DNA from: Babylonia areolata
Lineage: Eukaryota; Mollusca; Gastropoda; Neogastropoda; Buccinidae
Direction: 5' to 3'
DNA length: 64,000 bases
Assembly: GCF_041734735.1 (NCBI RefSeq)
Contig: NC_134879.1
Coordinates: forward strand, 10,481,810-10,545,809
Shown here piece after piece: positions 34,501 to 48,407 of the stretch. Below the pieces are notes generated by a model. That model searched no databases, was not told the origin of the DNA, and was given only the letters and a program-made list of their open reading frames with translations. Every line of letters begins with the position of its first letter. Within the stretch, counting starts at the first letter, position 1. Position numbers and translations under genes: made by a program.

Positions 34501-37500
34501 GTTTTACATGGTACAGTGTATGACACCAAACACAAAAACATGGAACAAGCATAGTTTGCATCAGTTTTACATGGTACAGTGTATGACACCAAACACAAAA
34601 ACATGGAACAAGCATAGTTTGCATCAGTTTTACATGGTACAGTGTATGACACCAAACACAAAAACATGGAACAAGCATAGTTTGCATCAGTTTTACATGG
34701 TACAGTGTATGACACCAAACACAAAAACATGGAACAAGCATAGTTTGCATCAGTTTTACATGGTACAGTGTATGACACCAAACACAAAAACATGGAACAA
34801 GCATAGTTTGCATCAGTTTTACATGGTACAGTGTATGACACCAAACACAAAAACATGGAACAAGCATAGTTTGCATCAGTTTTACATGGTACAGTGTATG
34901 ACACCAAACACAAAAACATGGAACAAGCATAGTTTGCATCAGTTTTACATGGTACAGTATATGACACCAAACACAAAAACATGGAACAAGCATAGTTTGT
35001 ATCAGTTTTACATGGTACAGTGTATGACACCAAACACAAAAACATGGAACAAGCATAGTTTGCATCAGTTTTACATGGTACAGTGTATGACACCAAACAC
35101 AAAAACATGGAACAAGCATAGTTTGCATCAGTTTTACATGGTACAGTGTATGACACCAAACACAAAAACATGGAACAAGCATAGTTTGCATCAGTTTTAC
35201 ATGGTACAGTGTATGACACCAAACACAAAAACATGGAACAAGCAGAAACATGTTCCAGTTAAAAACATCCTTTCATCCTCTCCCCCCAACACCTCCACTT
35301 GTGTCCCTCACACTGTTTTACTGCCCAGCCAACCCACACCATGTGAAATAACTTCACTAAACACTCTAGTCTGAATGATCAAATGAATTGTATCAGTCAC
35401 CACAAGACCCTTGCTCTCAGCTTCACTACAAGCTAAGGCTTTATAAAAAAAAAACATACATCTTCCCATAATTGTGATAATTTGACAAATCCAGATGCTC
35501 ATGCTAGAAAACTGATGACAAACATAAAAGCTTATACGTATGACCTTAATTAAACAAACCAAAAAAAAAAACAACCAAAGGCTGAAACAGACAACTACTA
35601 TAATAGAAAAGTCCTGTTTTAACTTACTTTGTAGGTGCGATCATCTGCTGGAACGATATTGCCATTCTTGAGAGTCCTGGAGAAAAAAAAAAGCTTATCT
35701 TTCCTTCACTTTTTTCCAACTGCCTAATGGATTATTTCAAACACATAAATTTCAAAAATTGTCCAGTGTAATTACCACACACACACACGCATGCGTGTGT
35801 GCGCACTCACACACACACAGAGCTAATATATCAGCCATCACAGTGCAGTAACTAGTTGGTATCATAATGATGACTAGAATTTGTGTGTTCAAAAGCCCAA
35901 AGCTGGAATGATGAAATGGTTACAAACATTAACACCAAAGGGCACTACAATGAAGACTTATGAACAAGACAAATCATGTGTCAATGACAAAGCACACACA
36001 CACACGCCATACCACATGCCAACACCTGTACATCCATCCTAGAAAGCAGATTTGTACAGATGTGAGTTGAGGCCAGATCTGAACTGAGATGTCGTTTGAG
36101 CATGGCGAATTTGGTAGGGAAATCTATTCCAGGTAACAGGACCAAGGTATGAAAAGACATGTGATCCTTGTAATTTCTTTTTACAGTGTGTGATACAGAG
36201 AATATGTGAATAAGTTTTTATGACATATGCCAGAGTTTGCATGAATGAAGGAAAATGAACAAGTCCAAGGACAGACCCTTGTGGTACACCATACAACAGA
36301 GTGGACGAGTTGAAGCCTGAAATACATACAGTCTGAATTCTATCAGTGAGGTAGAATCTAATGAGTGAAAGAGCTGAGTCTTTTATGCTGAAAGTGTGTT
36401 CAAGTCGAGGGAGGTGAATACTGCTCAGCGAAAGGGTTCAGATGGTCGTTGTGTGCTCACTAATTAATCTTAGCAACATCGGCTAATTAGGTGTTGGTTT
36501 GAATACACAAGCTGATGCCTAACATGAAAATGTAATCTGGTGTGGAATCTTGGCCGAAAGTCAAAGGAACATGAGTGCTACAGGTTTTGACATTTTGTAG
36601 TGATGGGAAGTGTGTGATTGTCTTCCCTAGGTTTTGTCTGTTTAAAAATCAAAAGAACAATTGATGCATGCACAACATCACAAACTTTAATATTTGAAAT
36701 AATGACATGAGCTTCCTTTATGTATGTGCACCTTTTTCTTTTCTTGTTCATATGTTACACATGTTGTGAGGTATGCCAACAACAAAGGAAAAAAAGAAAA
36801 GAAAAAAAAGTGTACAGCACTGAGATCAAGCAAAATAAGGACAGTACAGTCAATGGTGATGAATATTGCTATCTGCTGTATCAAACACAATACTGAGATC
36901 AAGCAAAGTAAAGACAGACACTTGATTGTCATCTAGTGCGGTAAGAATATAATTTATCACACGAAGAAAAGTAGTCTCAGTGCAGTAAGCAAAGTAAGCA
37001 GACTAGTGTGAAGGCCATAGATTGTAAGCATTCACATCGGCCAGAAGACATCTTTTCATGTAATTTGAAGAAAAACAGAAGACTGGAGACTGCTCTGTAA
37101 TTTTTTTTAAGATCATTTGGATCAAGTGTGTTTGTTTTTTTAGAAGATGTTTATGACAGCTTGTTTAAAGACAGTGGGGAAAGTTGCAGATGACAAGGAG
37201 TTGACGTTTGTTAGTGCTGGTACAATTTCATCAATGCAGTGATCAAGATGCGGTGTGGGAACGGGATCAAATTCACATGTTTTAGGAGCCATCTGTCGCA
37301 AAACATCATGACCTTGTTGCTCACCAACTGTGATGATGGCACAGATGACCCTCAACCAGTTCCAGTCCATAGCACTACACAACTCTGGGAAGGAATCGGC
37401 CAGGGTAAAAAAATAAGTCTCTACCTCTGAAGTGAATCAAACCTGTGTCCCTCCTAGTCTTCAGTCCAAAATATGCTAACCAGTTCACCAAGTTGCTTCA

Positions 37501-40500
37501 CAAAGACGTACTGAGTAAACAGGTAAATAATCAAAATAAACCTGACAAATGACAATCACATCATATGCCATGCTGCATAAAACGTTATCTTCTGTAATTT
37601 GGGGGCTATAAGACAAAACTGTTATTCTTGATTTTTCACCTTAAGGTGCAGACTGCCTTATGTGATATTATCAAATCAGCTTTGACATCCATCAGTACAA
37701 TTACATGCATGACTTATATCAGGTCAGAATCCATGTCAACAGAGTCAAAACAACAATTAACAAACACACATGACAATGCTGCTATTGAGGTCCAATTAGG
37801 TTTGGAACCACGTTCCCCAGGGTCAACCAGGCCTGAAGGATACAGATACCTGCAGTGCTGGTCAAGAAATGTAAACAGCCCTCCCCAAAATGCATCCATG
37901 AAGTGGATGACCCTTGACCGTTTGATGCCAGATATCCAAAGTGCTTCTTTAATTGCATCATGAAAAATACAGTAAATCCAATCACAAGATCAAACAAACT
38001 GATTCAAATGAAAAACAGAGATCGGAGAGAGATGGGGGAGGGGTGGGTTTCTTTATGACCAAAAATACAGTAGAATACTCACAGTGACAGGTTGTAGTGA
38101 GCATGGAGATTCATGGTAACATTGAAATAATGCACTTCATCTTTCAGGGCTGGCAGTGAGGTTCCACAAGTTCCATGTTTCTCCCATTCATGCTTCCTGC
38201 CAGAGTAAACAATCTAACTAAATGTACCAAACATGGACAACAGGGAAAAACATCTCATCTATATTGCATACCAAAATACTGCCCCACCTCTACCTCCAGC
38301 AGCAAAGAAATGTAGCTGAAGAAACTGAAAAAAGAACGGAAGAGGATGTGGAAGGAAAATAAGATGAAGTGACAGAAACCCTGAGACAAAAACAAGAGAA
38401 TAATCAAGTTACAAATACTAATAATAGTAATATCAACACAAAGACAAAGAATAGTTAAGTTACAAATAAGCATGAAAACAATCAATAATAATAATGCAAA
38501 TGCCTTACCATGTATCTTCTGGCTTTTCATCCTCAGCAATCGATGGCCATGTTTGTTTCATTCGTGGAAGCAAACTCTGTCAAACAGCAAAAACAAACAC
38601 ACAAAAAACTGAACATTAAAATATCAAACGCTTAAAAGTATCTCTAGACTTCCAATTAATGAACTGATTGGATGAATAGGATATTCAGATTAATTCAAAA
38701 CCAGACCTTTTCTGCTTCTTGACAGTTAACAGGCTGATCCTTGTGCAACAGGTAACATCAGTTATCACGCCATGCTTCTGTTACCAAAACCTCTGCAGTC
38801 TGATAATTTTCCTGTCTGCAGCAAAGAAAAAAAGAGTGAGGACAAGACCAGAGACCAATCCACATGCAAAATTAAGTCCATGCCTGGTTCATTGTACCGT
38901 CTCCCTTGCTTATCTGCCAAACAGCAAACCCTGAGTTTCAACAGGATCAAACGAAGTTTGTGACAATGCTGTGCCCAATCTGGGTGTCTCAGCTTACCTC
39001 TACTTTGTTGATGTCAAACTTCCAGGTGTCATTGCAGTAGTTTGGTCCTTCTGTGCCACGTTTGGTAGGCCTGTAATCATGCAACATGAAACTAATAGTG
39101 TCTCTTGTATCAGGTGGTCCCGTGATTCTACAGCAGTCATATATGATTCATGATTTCCCCTGTAACATTAAGTGTTGAAAACAGAAACCCACAGACTTTC
39201 CAACACTAGTGTGATTTGTATCCACAAAATCATTTGGTTTTAACAAACATATGATCAGCACAGACCAAAAGCTTGAGTCCAAAAAATGACACAGCTTTGA
39301 CCACACGAAAGTACCTTAAATCCTAATTCTTAAAGACGGGCGCAATAGCTGAGTGGATATATAGAGTTGGACTTTCAATCCGAGGATCCTGGGTTCGAAT
39401 CTCAGCAACGGCGCCTTGTGGGTAAATGGTGGATATTTTTCTGATCTTCCAGGTCAACATATGTGCAGACATGGTAGTGTATACGAAAGCAGAAGATCAA
39501 AATATGCATGTTAAAGATCCTGAAATCCATGTCAGCGTTTGGTGGGTTATGGAAACAAGAACATACCCAGCATGCACACCCTTGAAAATGGAGTATGGCT
39601 GCCTGCATAGTGGGGTAAAAAAACAAAATGTTATACACATAAAATGTTACATGTCTGCCTGAGTGTGTATGTGTGTGTGCCTGAAATCTGATTGAATGAC
39701 ACAGGAAACGAATGATGAGCGCCCAATGGCAGCCGTCGGTCGGCTCTACCCAGGTAGGCAGCCTGTGGGCAAATGAACCTGAGTTTGTAAATCGCTTAGT
39801 TAAAACTTACCTCCATTCAAGGATAGGCATTGTATAAGTATCCATATATCAAATCAAATCAAGTATTAAGAACCACCAAGTTTGGACTGGCTATGTTGAG
39901 AATTACTGATTTTATGGACCTGAATCTCTCTCCCTCCCTCCCTCTCTCAGAGATTTATACTACACAATATAGACAGACACAAATTTATACAAGACACAAA
40001 CATACCAGGCCTATTCCAACATCAGTCATTAAGACACTCTGTATTCTATGTTCAACAATCTCCACTACCACTGAGTATATATATACATACTGTATCTGCA
40101 TTATGACAAAGGGTTCAACATCAACCAATTTTATCTTGCATCGTGTGTCCCTTTTGACAGGAGTGTCTACTCACAAGCTCTGAGGAACAATGATCTTGGT
40201 TTTAAAACCTATTTTCAGTTTTAGTGCACTGACAATGTTTTGCTAACTTTCCTCAGCAAAGGGAAATAAGTGTCCTAGTGTCCCTTGTGATGTGAGTGTG
40301 TATTTACAAGAGACCACAGAATGAGCAGCTAGTCTCAAACCCTACTTTCAGTTCTGTTTTGTTTGGTTTGTTATCTTTGTTGTGGTATAAACTCATCAAT
40401 TTTATCCAATTTACACTTTACACATGTTTAATAATCAATTCACAACATACATACCATAATTCCCAACAATCCACTGGGAAAGATAATTTTACTGTTTACT

Positions 40501-42591
40501 TTTCTGACAAAACATTCATCAGCCTTAAGTGCTTGAATATCACTTGGTCTGGAAAAATGAAATTACTTCGTTTTGCTAGGGATTAAATGCGTTAAATGAA
40601 ACAGTCGACAAGACAGAAAGAGCCAAAGGCCATATCTCACCACAGCCCATGAATCACCCAGGAATTGAAGTTGCTGACTTCACACTTCCTACCCTGGAGA
40701 CAACAACACATGATCACACACAGAGTTTAGACCTGAACGGTTCAGTTACTCAAGGAGGCATCACTGCTTTTGGACAAATTCAGATATGATACGTCACATC
40801 TAAATAAAATAAAATGAAGTAAAACAAGATACAAAAATTTATAGATAAGCAATTAAATGAATGAACTGACAAATTAAAATACTATAAAAAAAAAGAAAAG
40901 AAAAAAAAGAAGAAGTAGAATATAACAATTAAAAACAAGAGGCAAAGTCTTCATGACTCAATTGTGTTTGCACTTTATCCAGAAAAGGAACCACGCGGAG
41001 AGAAAAACAGAGATGAAGAAATCAACACTGTTCAGAGTGTTCTATAGTAAATATGATAAATAAATGAATATATATATAATAAGCTTATTATATAATATAT
41101 ATAATAAGCTTGGGGGAAAAAAGAGGGCATGCAAGCTGGATTGAACCATGCATGTTCTGTTCCGAAGCAAGCAGACTAATCTCAACCGCTGCAGCCCATC
41201 TGACATAATTTGACAAAATATTAAAGCATGCTTTCTTTCGTGCGATAAATAGACGTGATTGTATTGGACGTGATAACACTTAAAATCATGTTTTTGTGTT
41301 TTATCATACCTTGATTATTCTTTTATTTTGGTGGTAAAGGAGACACTGCCATCACTTCAAGCACATCGCAACACATGGTAGATCTTTAGATCTGCACGAA
41401 CTGAACCAGTCTACAACGAGCTGACGAAGAAACGATCAATTCAATTTTTCTTTTAAAGTTTTATGTTCATTCCAGTTACTGCAGTGTCCACTTTAAGATA
41501 TTTATATACAGTAAACATGTTGATGGTGTAGTTAGTATCACTCATCACTGCATGTGTTCTGTCCAGAATTTGTATTCAATTCCTTTTAATTGTGAACATG
41601 GAAAGAGAGGTCATGTCTTCTCACCAAGCACAATCTACCTTCCAGCAACTGAGCAAGTCAGTGGGATGCGGTTTTTAGAATTTCAGATTTCAGAACGAAC
41701 CTTAATGAAATAAAACTGTTAATGATATGGAAATACAGTTGAATTCTGGAGAATTACAACCTATTGTTGGTATGAATGTGAAGATTTTTTTTTTTCATAC
41801 TATGTTTAAGCCAAAGTTGGGATTGGCAGACAAAGTATTTCCAGAGAAAACGGAAATGTTAAAGTTTACCATGGCCACACAGACATGAACACACACACAC
41901 ACACACAACACCGAGTTTTTCTATATCTTATTCACTAATTTGTTTTTCTTACATTTTTCTGCTTTCTGTTGTGTGAACAACGTATCTTAAAAATGTTTAT
42001 ATTCATTGTAAATTCTTTAAATATATTAATCACGGCGGCTAAAAAAAATTTAAAAAAAGAAAAAAAGGGGGAAAACAACGTATGTCTGCAATGACTGTCA
42101 TTTATATGTAGTTAGAAAATGTGTATTTCAACATAATTGCAATTGTGTAGTGTCCACCAGCCATCAAACGAAACAAATATATTTAATCACATTCCTGAGC
42201 ACGATATAAGCTATTAGCTTGTTGTTGCTCCGCTGTCTATCTGTACATGTGTGACATATTTACTGAATAAAATTTTGTTTAAATCAACACCGAGTTAAAA
42301 CATATACACACTTTGTTTACACAAGTGAGTCAAAAAGGAATAGTATACTATTCCACGTTTCTCTGGGGTTGTAAATAATTACAGTTTTCATATGATATTG
42401 AGTATCTGCAATAAGTATCCCTCATTCTTTGTTTTATGATTTTTTCACATCATCAATTCCATTGCAAATGAGATTTTGTTTATGTGCTAGTTTAGTATTA
42501 TGATGCTGTGAGGAGGTGTCACTTCCACTGAGTTCCAGGAAAATAAATCAGTCTTTCTTCTTTTTCTTATGCACATGACTGCATTTGTGTC

Positions 42592-42657
<66 letters not shown>

Positions 42658-45600
42658 CATACATACATATATATATATATATATTTCTATCTGTATTTCT
42701 TTTTATCACAACAGATTTCTCTGTGTGAAATTCGGGCTGCTCTCCCCAGGGAGAGCGCATCACTACACTACAGCACCACCCATTTTTTTGGTATTTTTTC
42801 CTGCGTGCAGTTTTATTTGTTTTTCCTGTCGAAGTGGATTTTTCTATATTATATAGAATTTCGCCAGGAACAACCCTTTTGTCGATGTGGGTTCTTTTAC
42901 GTGCGCTAAGTGCATGCTGCACACGGGACCTCGGTTTATCGTCTCATCCGAATGACTAGCATCCAGCCCACCACTCAAGGTCTAGTGGAGGGGGAGAAAA
43001 TATCAGTGGCTAAGCCGTGATTTGAACCAGTGCGCTCAGATTCTCTCGCTTCCTAGGCGGACGCGTTACCTCTAGGCCATCACTCTACACACATATATAT
43101 ATGCTACTTTGTATGTGGTTTGTTTTTTTTTTTAAATGCATTATGATTATCACCTTAAAATCTTCCTTGTGACATACACACAAAGTCAACAATATCATGC
43201 TGTGGGACCAGTATCACTTCCTTGTAATTTGTGTACCCACCTGCACATACACATTCTTTCACAAATGTATGCAGCACACACCTGTACAGACACATGCACA
43301 CAATCACACACACACATACACACTAATCTATCATCTCCAGTGAAGAGATACTAAAGTATGAACAAGCAAAGAAATGAAAGGACAAATGATAAAAAAAAAA
43401 TCTTTATACATGTAACTGACATTTTTTTCTTCTACTGCTCAATATAACACCCTTTACAACAGGATACGATGCTGTTAACTAAGTAAACATCCTTTTACAA
43501 CAGGACATTAATACTGCGAAGTAAATATGAAGTGTTCATGCAGCAGCACAGCCAAGGTGAGTACCTCATTTTCCAGCATTAGGCATGTGGCAGGGGCCCA
43601 AGACCGAGTCAGTATCAGTGTATCCCAGAATTCGTCTGCTTTCGGGATCACCCTACTGTGGCTGGAAAGACACACTATGATGAAGCCATGTCACAAAGAA
43701 GATAGCTTAAAGTAATATATACAACCTGAATAAAGAAACATTTTTTTTAAAGGTTAAAGAGTGTGAGAGGGAAGATTATTATTTGTGATTTTATACTTCA
43801 GTCATCACAGATATATCTGCATTTAAATCATATGACAATGTAGGATCACTCAGAAGTGAGTGTGTGTGTGTGTGTGTTGTGTGTGTGTGTGGTCAACATT
43901 TTCATTTCAAGATGGTAACTGAACAAGTAACAACTGCTTTATTTTACAAGCCATCTGAAAAAAAAGAGGAAAATACTTTTTTTTAAATAGGTCTATATGA
44001 AAAATAGAATGCATACTTATATACAATTACAAAACAAATACATACATGTTATACGAGATCTGTGTGATAATGAAATACACAGCCGTATTTCTGTTTCACA
44101 CAAACATGTACACATGCTTGAAAACACCACACAACTTCCCCCTCATATAACACAAACACATTGCCAACACAAGTCTATACAAAACATTTCACAAATAAAT
44201 GAAACTAACAGTAACATGACTAGCATTACTAATCATCTTTTAGACAGTTAATGAGATGATTTCACATTTTTTCTAAACATGTTTTTACTTGAATTTTTTT
44301 TTTTTTTAAATGAGTGTAAGTTATTCCATGAATTTCTGCCACAGCACAGGAAGCTGGGTTTGTAAAAGTTATGTTACAAAGTTAGATTACAACACATATC
44401 AAAGAAAATGGCAAGAACAACCATACATCATTACATGCACAAACAAGTATGAGATTCATGAATGAAAATGTGGGTAATATGGGAGAGGGAGAGAGGCATA
44501 TCTTATAACTATTAATAACATCATAAACAATACAGGGAATGGATTAAGTACTATGAATTACAGTGTTTTTAAGTTCTTCGTGATATATTTTTGAGTAATT
44601 TTCTTAAATGCATGTATGCTTTTTATTTCATGAACTTTGATAGTAGATAACACTGCATTCCATAAGCATCATAAAAAATAAGAGACTTGAAAATATCGAC
44701 TCTTGGGAGCGGCACCAAAATCTTGGGTGGATGACGCATTGGGTTGGTTACATAAAAAATAATTTTCTACAATGTAAGTTTAAGAAACGTTTTACTTTAG
44801 ATAGCTGGTATATTGTTGGGGAAATAGTTTTGCACAGTGAGACGCACAGAGAGAGTACATTTTATGTGTGTATTTGTGTCAAATGTGTGTCACTATGTTT
44901 ATCAAACTTTATACATATATATGATTGTGTCTGTGCAGGTGTGTGTTGCATACCTTGTGGAACGTGGAGGTGCATATACAAGTATATTTTACAGTCCACA
45001 GCATGCAGTCAAAACTGACAGCTAAAATTTACATGCCATAACTATTAATCTCAATTCAAAAACTGACTTGCATCATGCATAGCATGAAAATCAAAATGTG
45101 CATGCTGTTGAATGAAATGTGCATGTGTTAAATAACTGATAATCATTCAGCAAACAGCCTGAAAGTGAAAACCAAACTTGAAATAATTGCATTTGAAACA
45201 GTATCTATTTCACAGAGCCCAACAACTGAAAAAACTGAAAAAGCACTTATTTTTTAACTTGGTGCAAAAAAAAACACACACACCAAAAAACTACATTTTT
45301 GTATCTTATTGATATATATATTTGTGAATATATACTAAATGAAGAATTCTTCTGCACATTAACTGAGTAAATCAAGATTATGGATAGCCTGAATAGGAAA
45401 TTGCTTTAATCTTCTCTTCACTGCACATCATTCAACACTAAGACATGATCATGAGTCACTTTGTGACTGTTTACTGAACAAGTAACTGACAAGACCATAC
45501 ATTACCAGTCATTCTCATATTCTGAACAAGTAATTGCCTGACCAACGCAGTAAATACATTTATGTGCCAGCAGGATCCTGTCACAGTTCCCACAGGAAAT

Positions 45601-46399
45601 CATTAAGTAGTGTAGATCACCTGACACAGATCATTTGGACTCCAACCTTTGTCAGTATCATTATCCATACCACAGTCATAAAAAGGAATGTTCATCTGAA
45701 CATAACCAATGAAAAGAAGTAATAAACTGAAATCATTTCTCCAACAGGAGTAAAATTCATTCTTGATAATAACAAAGCTGATACAGCTTAAAACTGAATC
45801 AATCCTTTCCTCATAGTCCAAGATAACAAATTTCATATAATAAAACTGAATATAGAATACTCAGTAAGATATATCAAAGGGTGTTAATGTACAATCTATA
45901 CAAATATCCAACAGAGCTAATTCTATTGATACGCATGCATGCCCATGCCTATTAATACACTTGCAACATACACACGCAAAGTGACACAGTGAAACACATA
46001 TCTTGGATCACTCACTGACTCAGTCAAAGACAGACATATAAAACAAAATTCTTACATTAAATTCTTTTTTTACTTTTTTTTCTTATCTAACCAGTCACAA
46101 AAAATGTTTAATCACTTACCCAAACTTGAGGCAGAAAATAATGAAAAAGACAAACACCTGAAACATACATGAAAGAAAGAGTAAAATTTAATTCACAAAT
46201 GAAATACAATGCTCTCTTAAAGTTCATATACTTCTTATATACTGTACATGTGCAGTTTACAACAACCATACACTACAATATAATGTGAAGAAATGTTTGA
46301 ACTTCGAAGGTGAAGAAAAAAGACACACTCACTGGGAAACAAAACACACACACACAAAAATACCTCCATCTGTCATACATGCACCACATGCTCAAATGT

Positions 46400-46442
<43 letters not shown>

Positions 46443-46703
46443 TCTATATTCCTGTGGTAATCACTGTTCAGGGGAACAATCCACATACATTACATACACA
46501 TACCACCTCTAATCAAGAATAAGGGGACAGCTGATCATGTTTACATCATTACATGCAAGCTGTAAAAATATAATCTTTCACACAAACATCAGCGAAGATG
46601 TTCATGGTGATGGTTGACAAACTTCACACAGCATCAGTCTTTACTCTCCTTGGAAAACAACAGTGCACCCCATTTAAAAACAACAATATGTAGTTTACAT
46701 ATG

Positions 46704-46752
<49 letters not shown>

Positions 46753-48376
46753 ACAATGAACAATGAACAAATGTTTTACTGAGGGTAACTGGATAAGCTG
46801 GAAGCTTCTTTACACCATGCCCTCCCTCACACACAAACACACGCACCCACTCACACGCACAAAAGATGAAAAAGGAAAAAAAAAAAAAGAAAATCGGTAC
46901 GGACACTCGGTGTAGACATATGTTACAACAACAACAACTACAACAACAAGAGTTAATCACGAAACATAAAAATAGCATGGAATATAACTCAGTCACACAC
47001 ACACACACACACACACACAAACACGCACGCACGCACCAGCTTACGCACGCATGTATACACGGACTGATATACACTAATCTTCTGAGCTCCTTTCCCTGTT
47101 CACATTGTCAGAGAGCAACGAAAAAAATGTTATTGTGTAGAAGCTCTCTCAAGAAGCTCAAACAAAACACGGTATATAAGAATTATAAATAATTGTTTCA
47201 TGAGATATTTTTGGTACTCTTTTTTGAATGATACCAAGGTGGATTTATTTTTCAGATAGTCGGGAATTTCATTCCTTAGTTTACCACCAGAATACATGAG
47301 AGATGTCATGAAAAGGTTTTTTCAGGAAATTTCCTCTGAAGGTAGGATGGTGCTAATTTCTTTTTAATTTTGTACATAAAAACACCTTTATTAAAGATAC
47401 ATTTGAGATGGAAAGGAAGAATGTTTAGTTCTTTGTAGTCGTTAGTATAGATAGAAGATTTGAGGAGAATAATCTTGAGAGAACGTCTGTATATGCTTAT
47501 GAGTGGTTTCAAGCAATTTTTGCTTGCTAAGTCCCAGCATGTTGAGGCATAGTCGATGTCGGGTTGAATGTATGCATGAAAAAATAACTTGCAGGTATGT
47601 TGATCAAGGAAATGTTTAATTCTGTTGAGCTGATATAATTTTTTTGATAGCTTTTTACATAAAGCAGAAACATGATTAGACCATGACAGGTTATTATCAA
47701 TAGAGAGAGAGACGGATTGAAGACTGAAGATGGTTTATTCACATTAGGCCTCAGCACCTCGTGAAGGGGAATGTGAACAATACCAAACAAGCTATAAACA
47801 GCCGTGAACAAAAGGACTGGATAAGATACAGAAATAGATATTACAGGTCTTTCAGACTATGAAACAGCAATTTCTCTATACTTAAAGGCTTTATAAAGAT
47901 AATTATAGACACATTTCTAACAAACACTATCATCAGTACAAGATAACAATAAAGCCAATTTAAAGAGGCAAGGGTGTCAATAATATTTGGGCCAAATACA
48001 TTTTTCTCTAATATCTTTGAGCGCTTCACAACAGAGAACAAAATGTACTTCATCTTCCTTTGATTGTTTACACACAGGACACATTAACTCAGAATCTCTA
48101 ACTTCTAAAGTTCTTTGTATCTTAAGTGATGTACAGTCAAATCCGAGATACCTAGTCTAAACTTAACTTTGTGGTTACATATTTCAAATGTCTGTCCAGA
48201 TTTAAATGCAGGTGTGGATTTATATCATGCAAAACACAAAACGTTCTATACATATCAAATTCTTCACTTGTGTGAATGTCAATTCCAATCCTGCCATCTA
48301 CAATCTATTAAATGTTGCCGAAAAGCATTTACAAAGCAAAACTTCTTAGCCAGTAATGTATACAATTAACTACAGA

Positions 48377-48407
<31 letters not shown>

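Noticed and set aside
33416-35242. CRISPR-like array
   Set aside because: The repeats are contiguous with no unique spacers, and the genome is eukaryotic.
33221-35374. Giant repeat proteins of 713 (plus), 676 and 628 (minus) residues
   Set aside because: They are three readings of one 63-base minisatellite whose length is a multiple of three and which lacks stops. The array is inside an intron of RNASET2, and there is no codon bias or conserved start.
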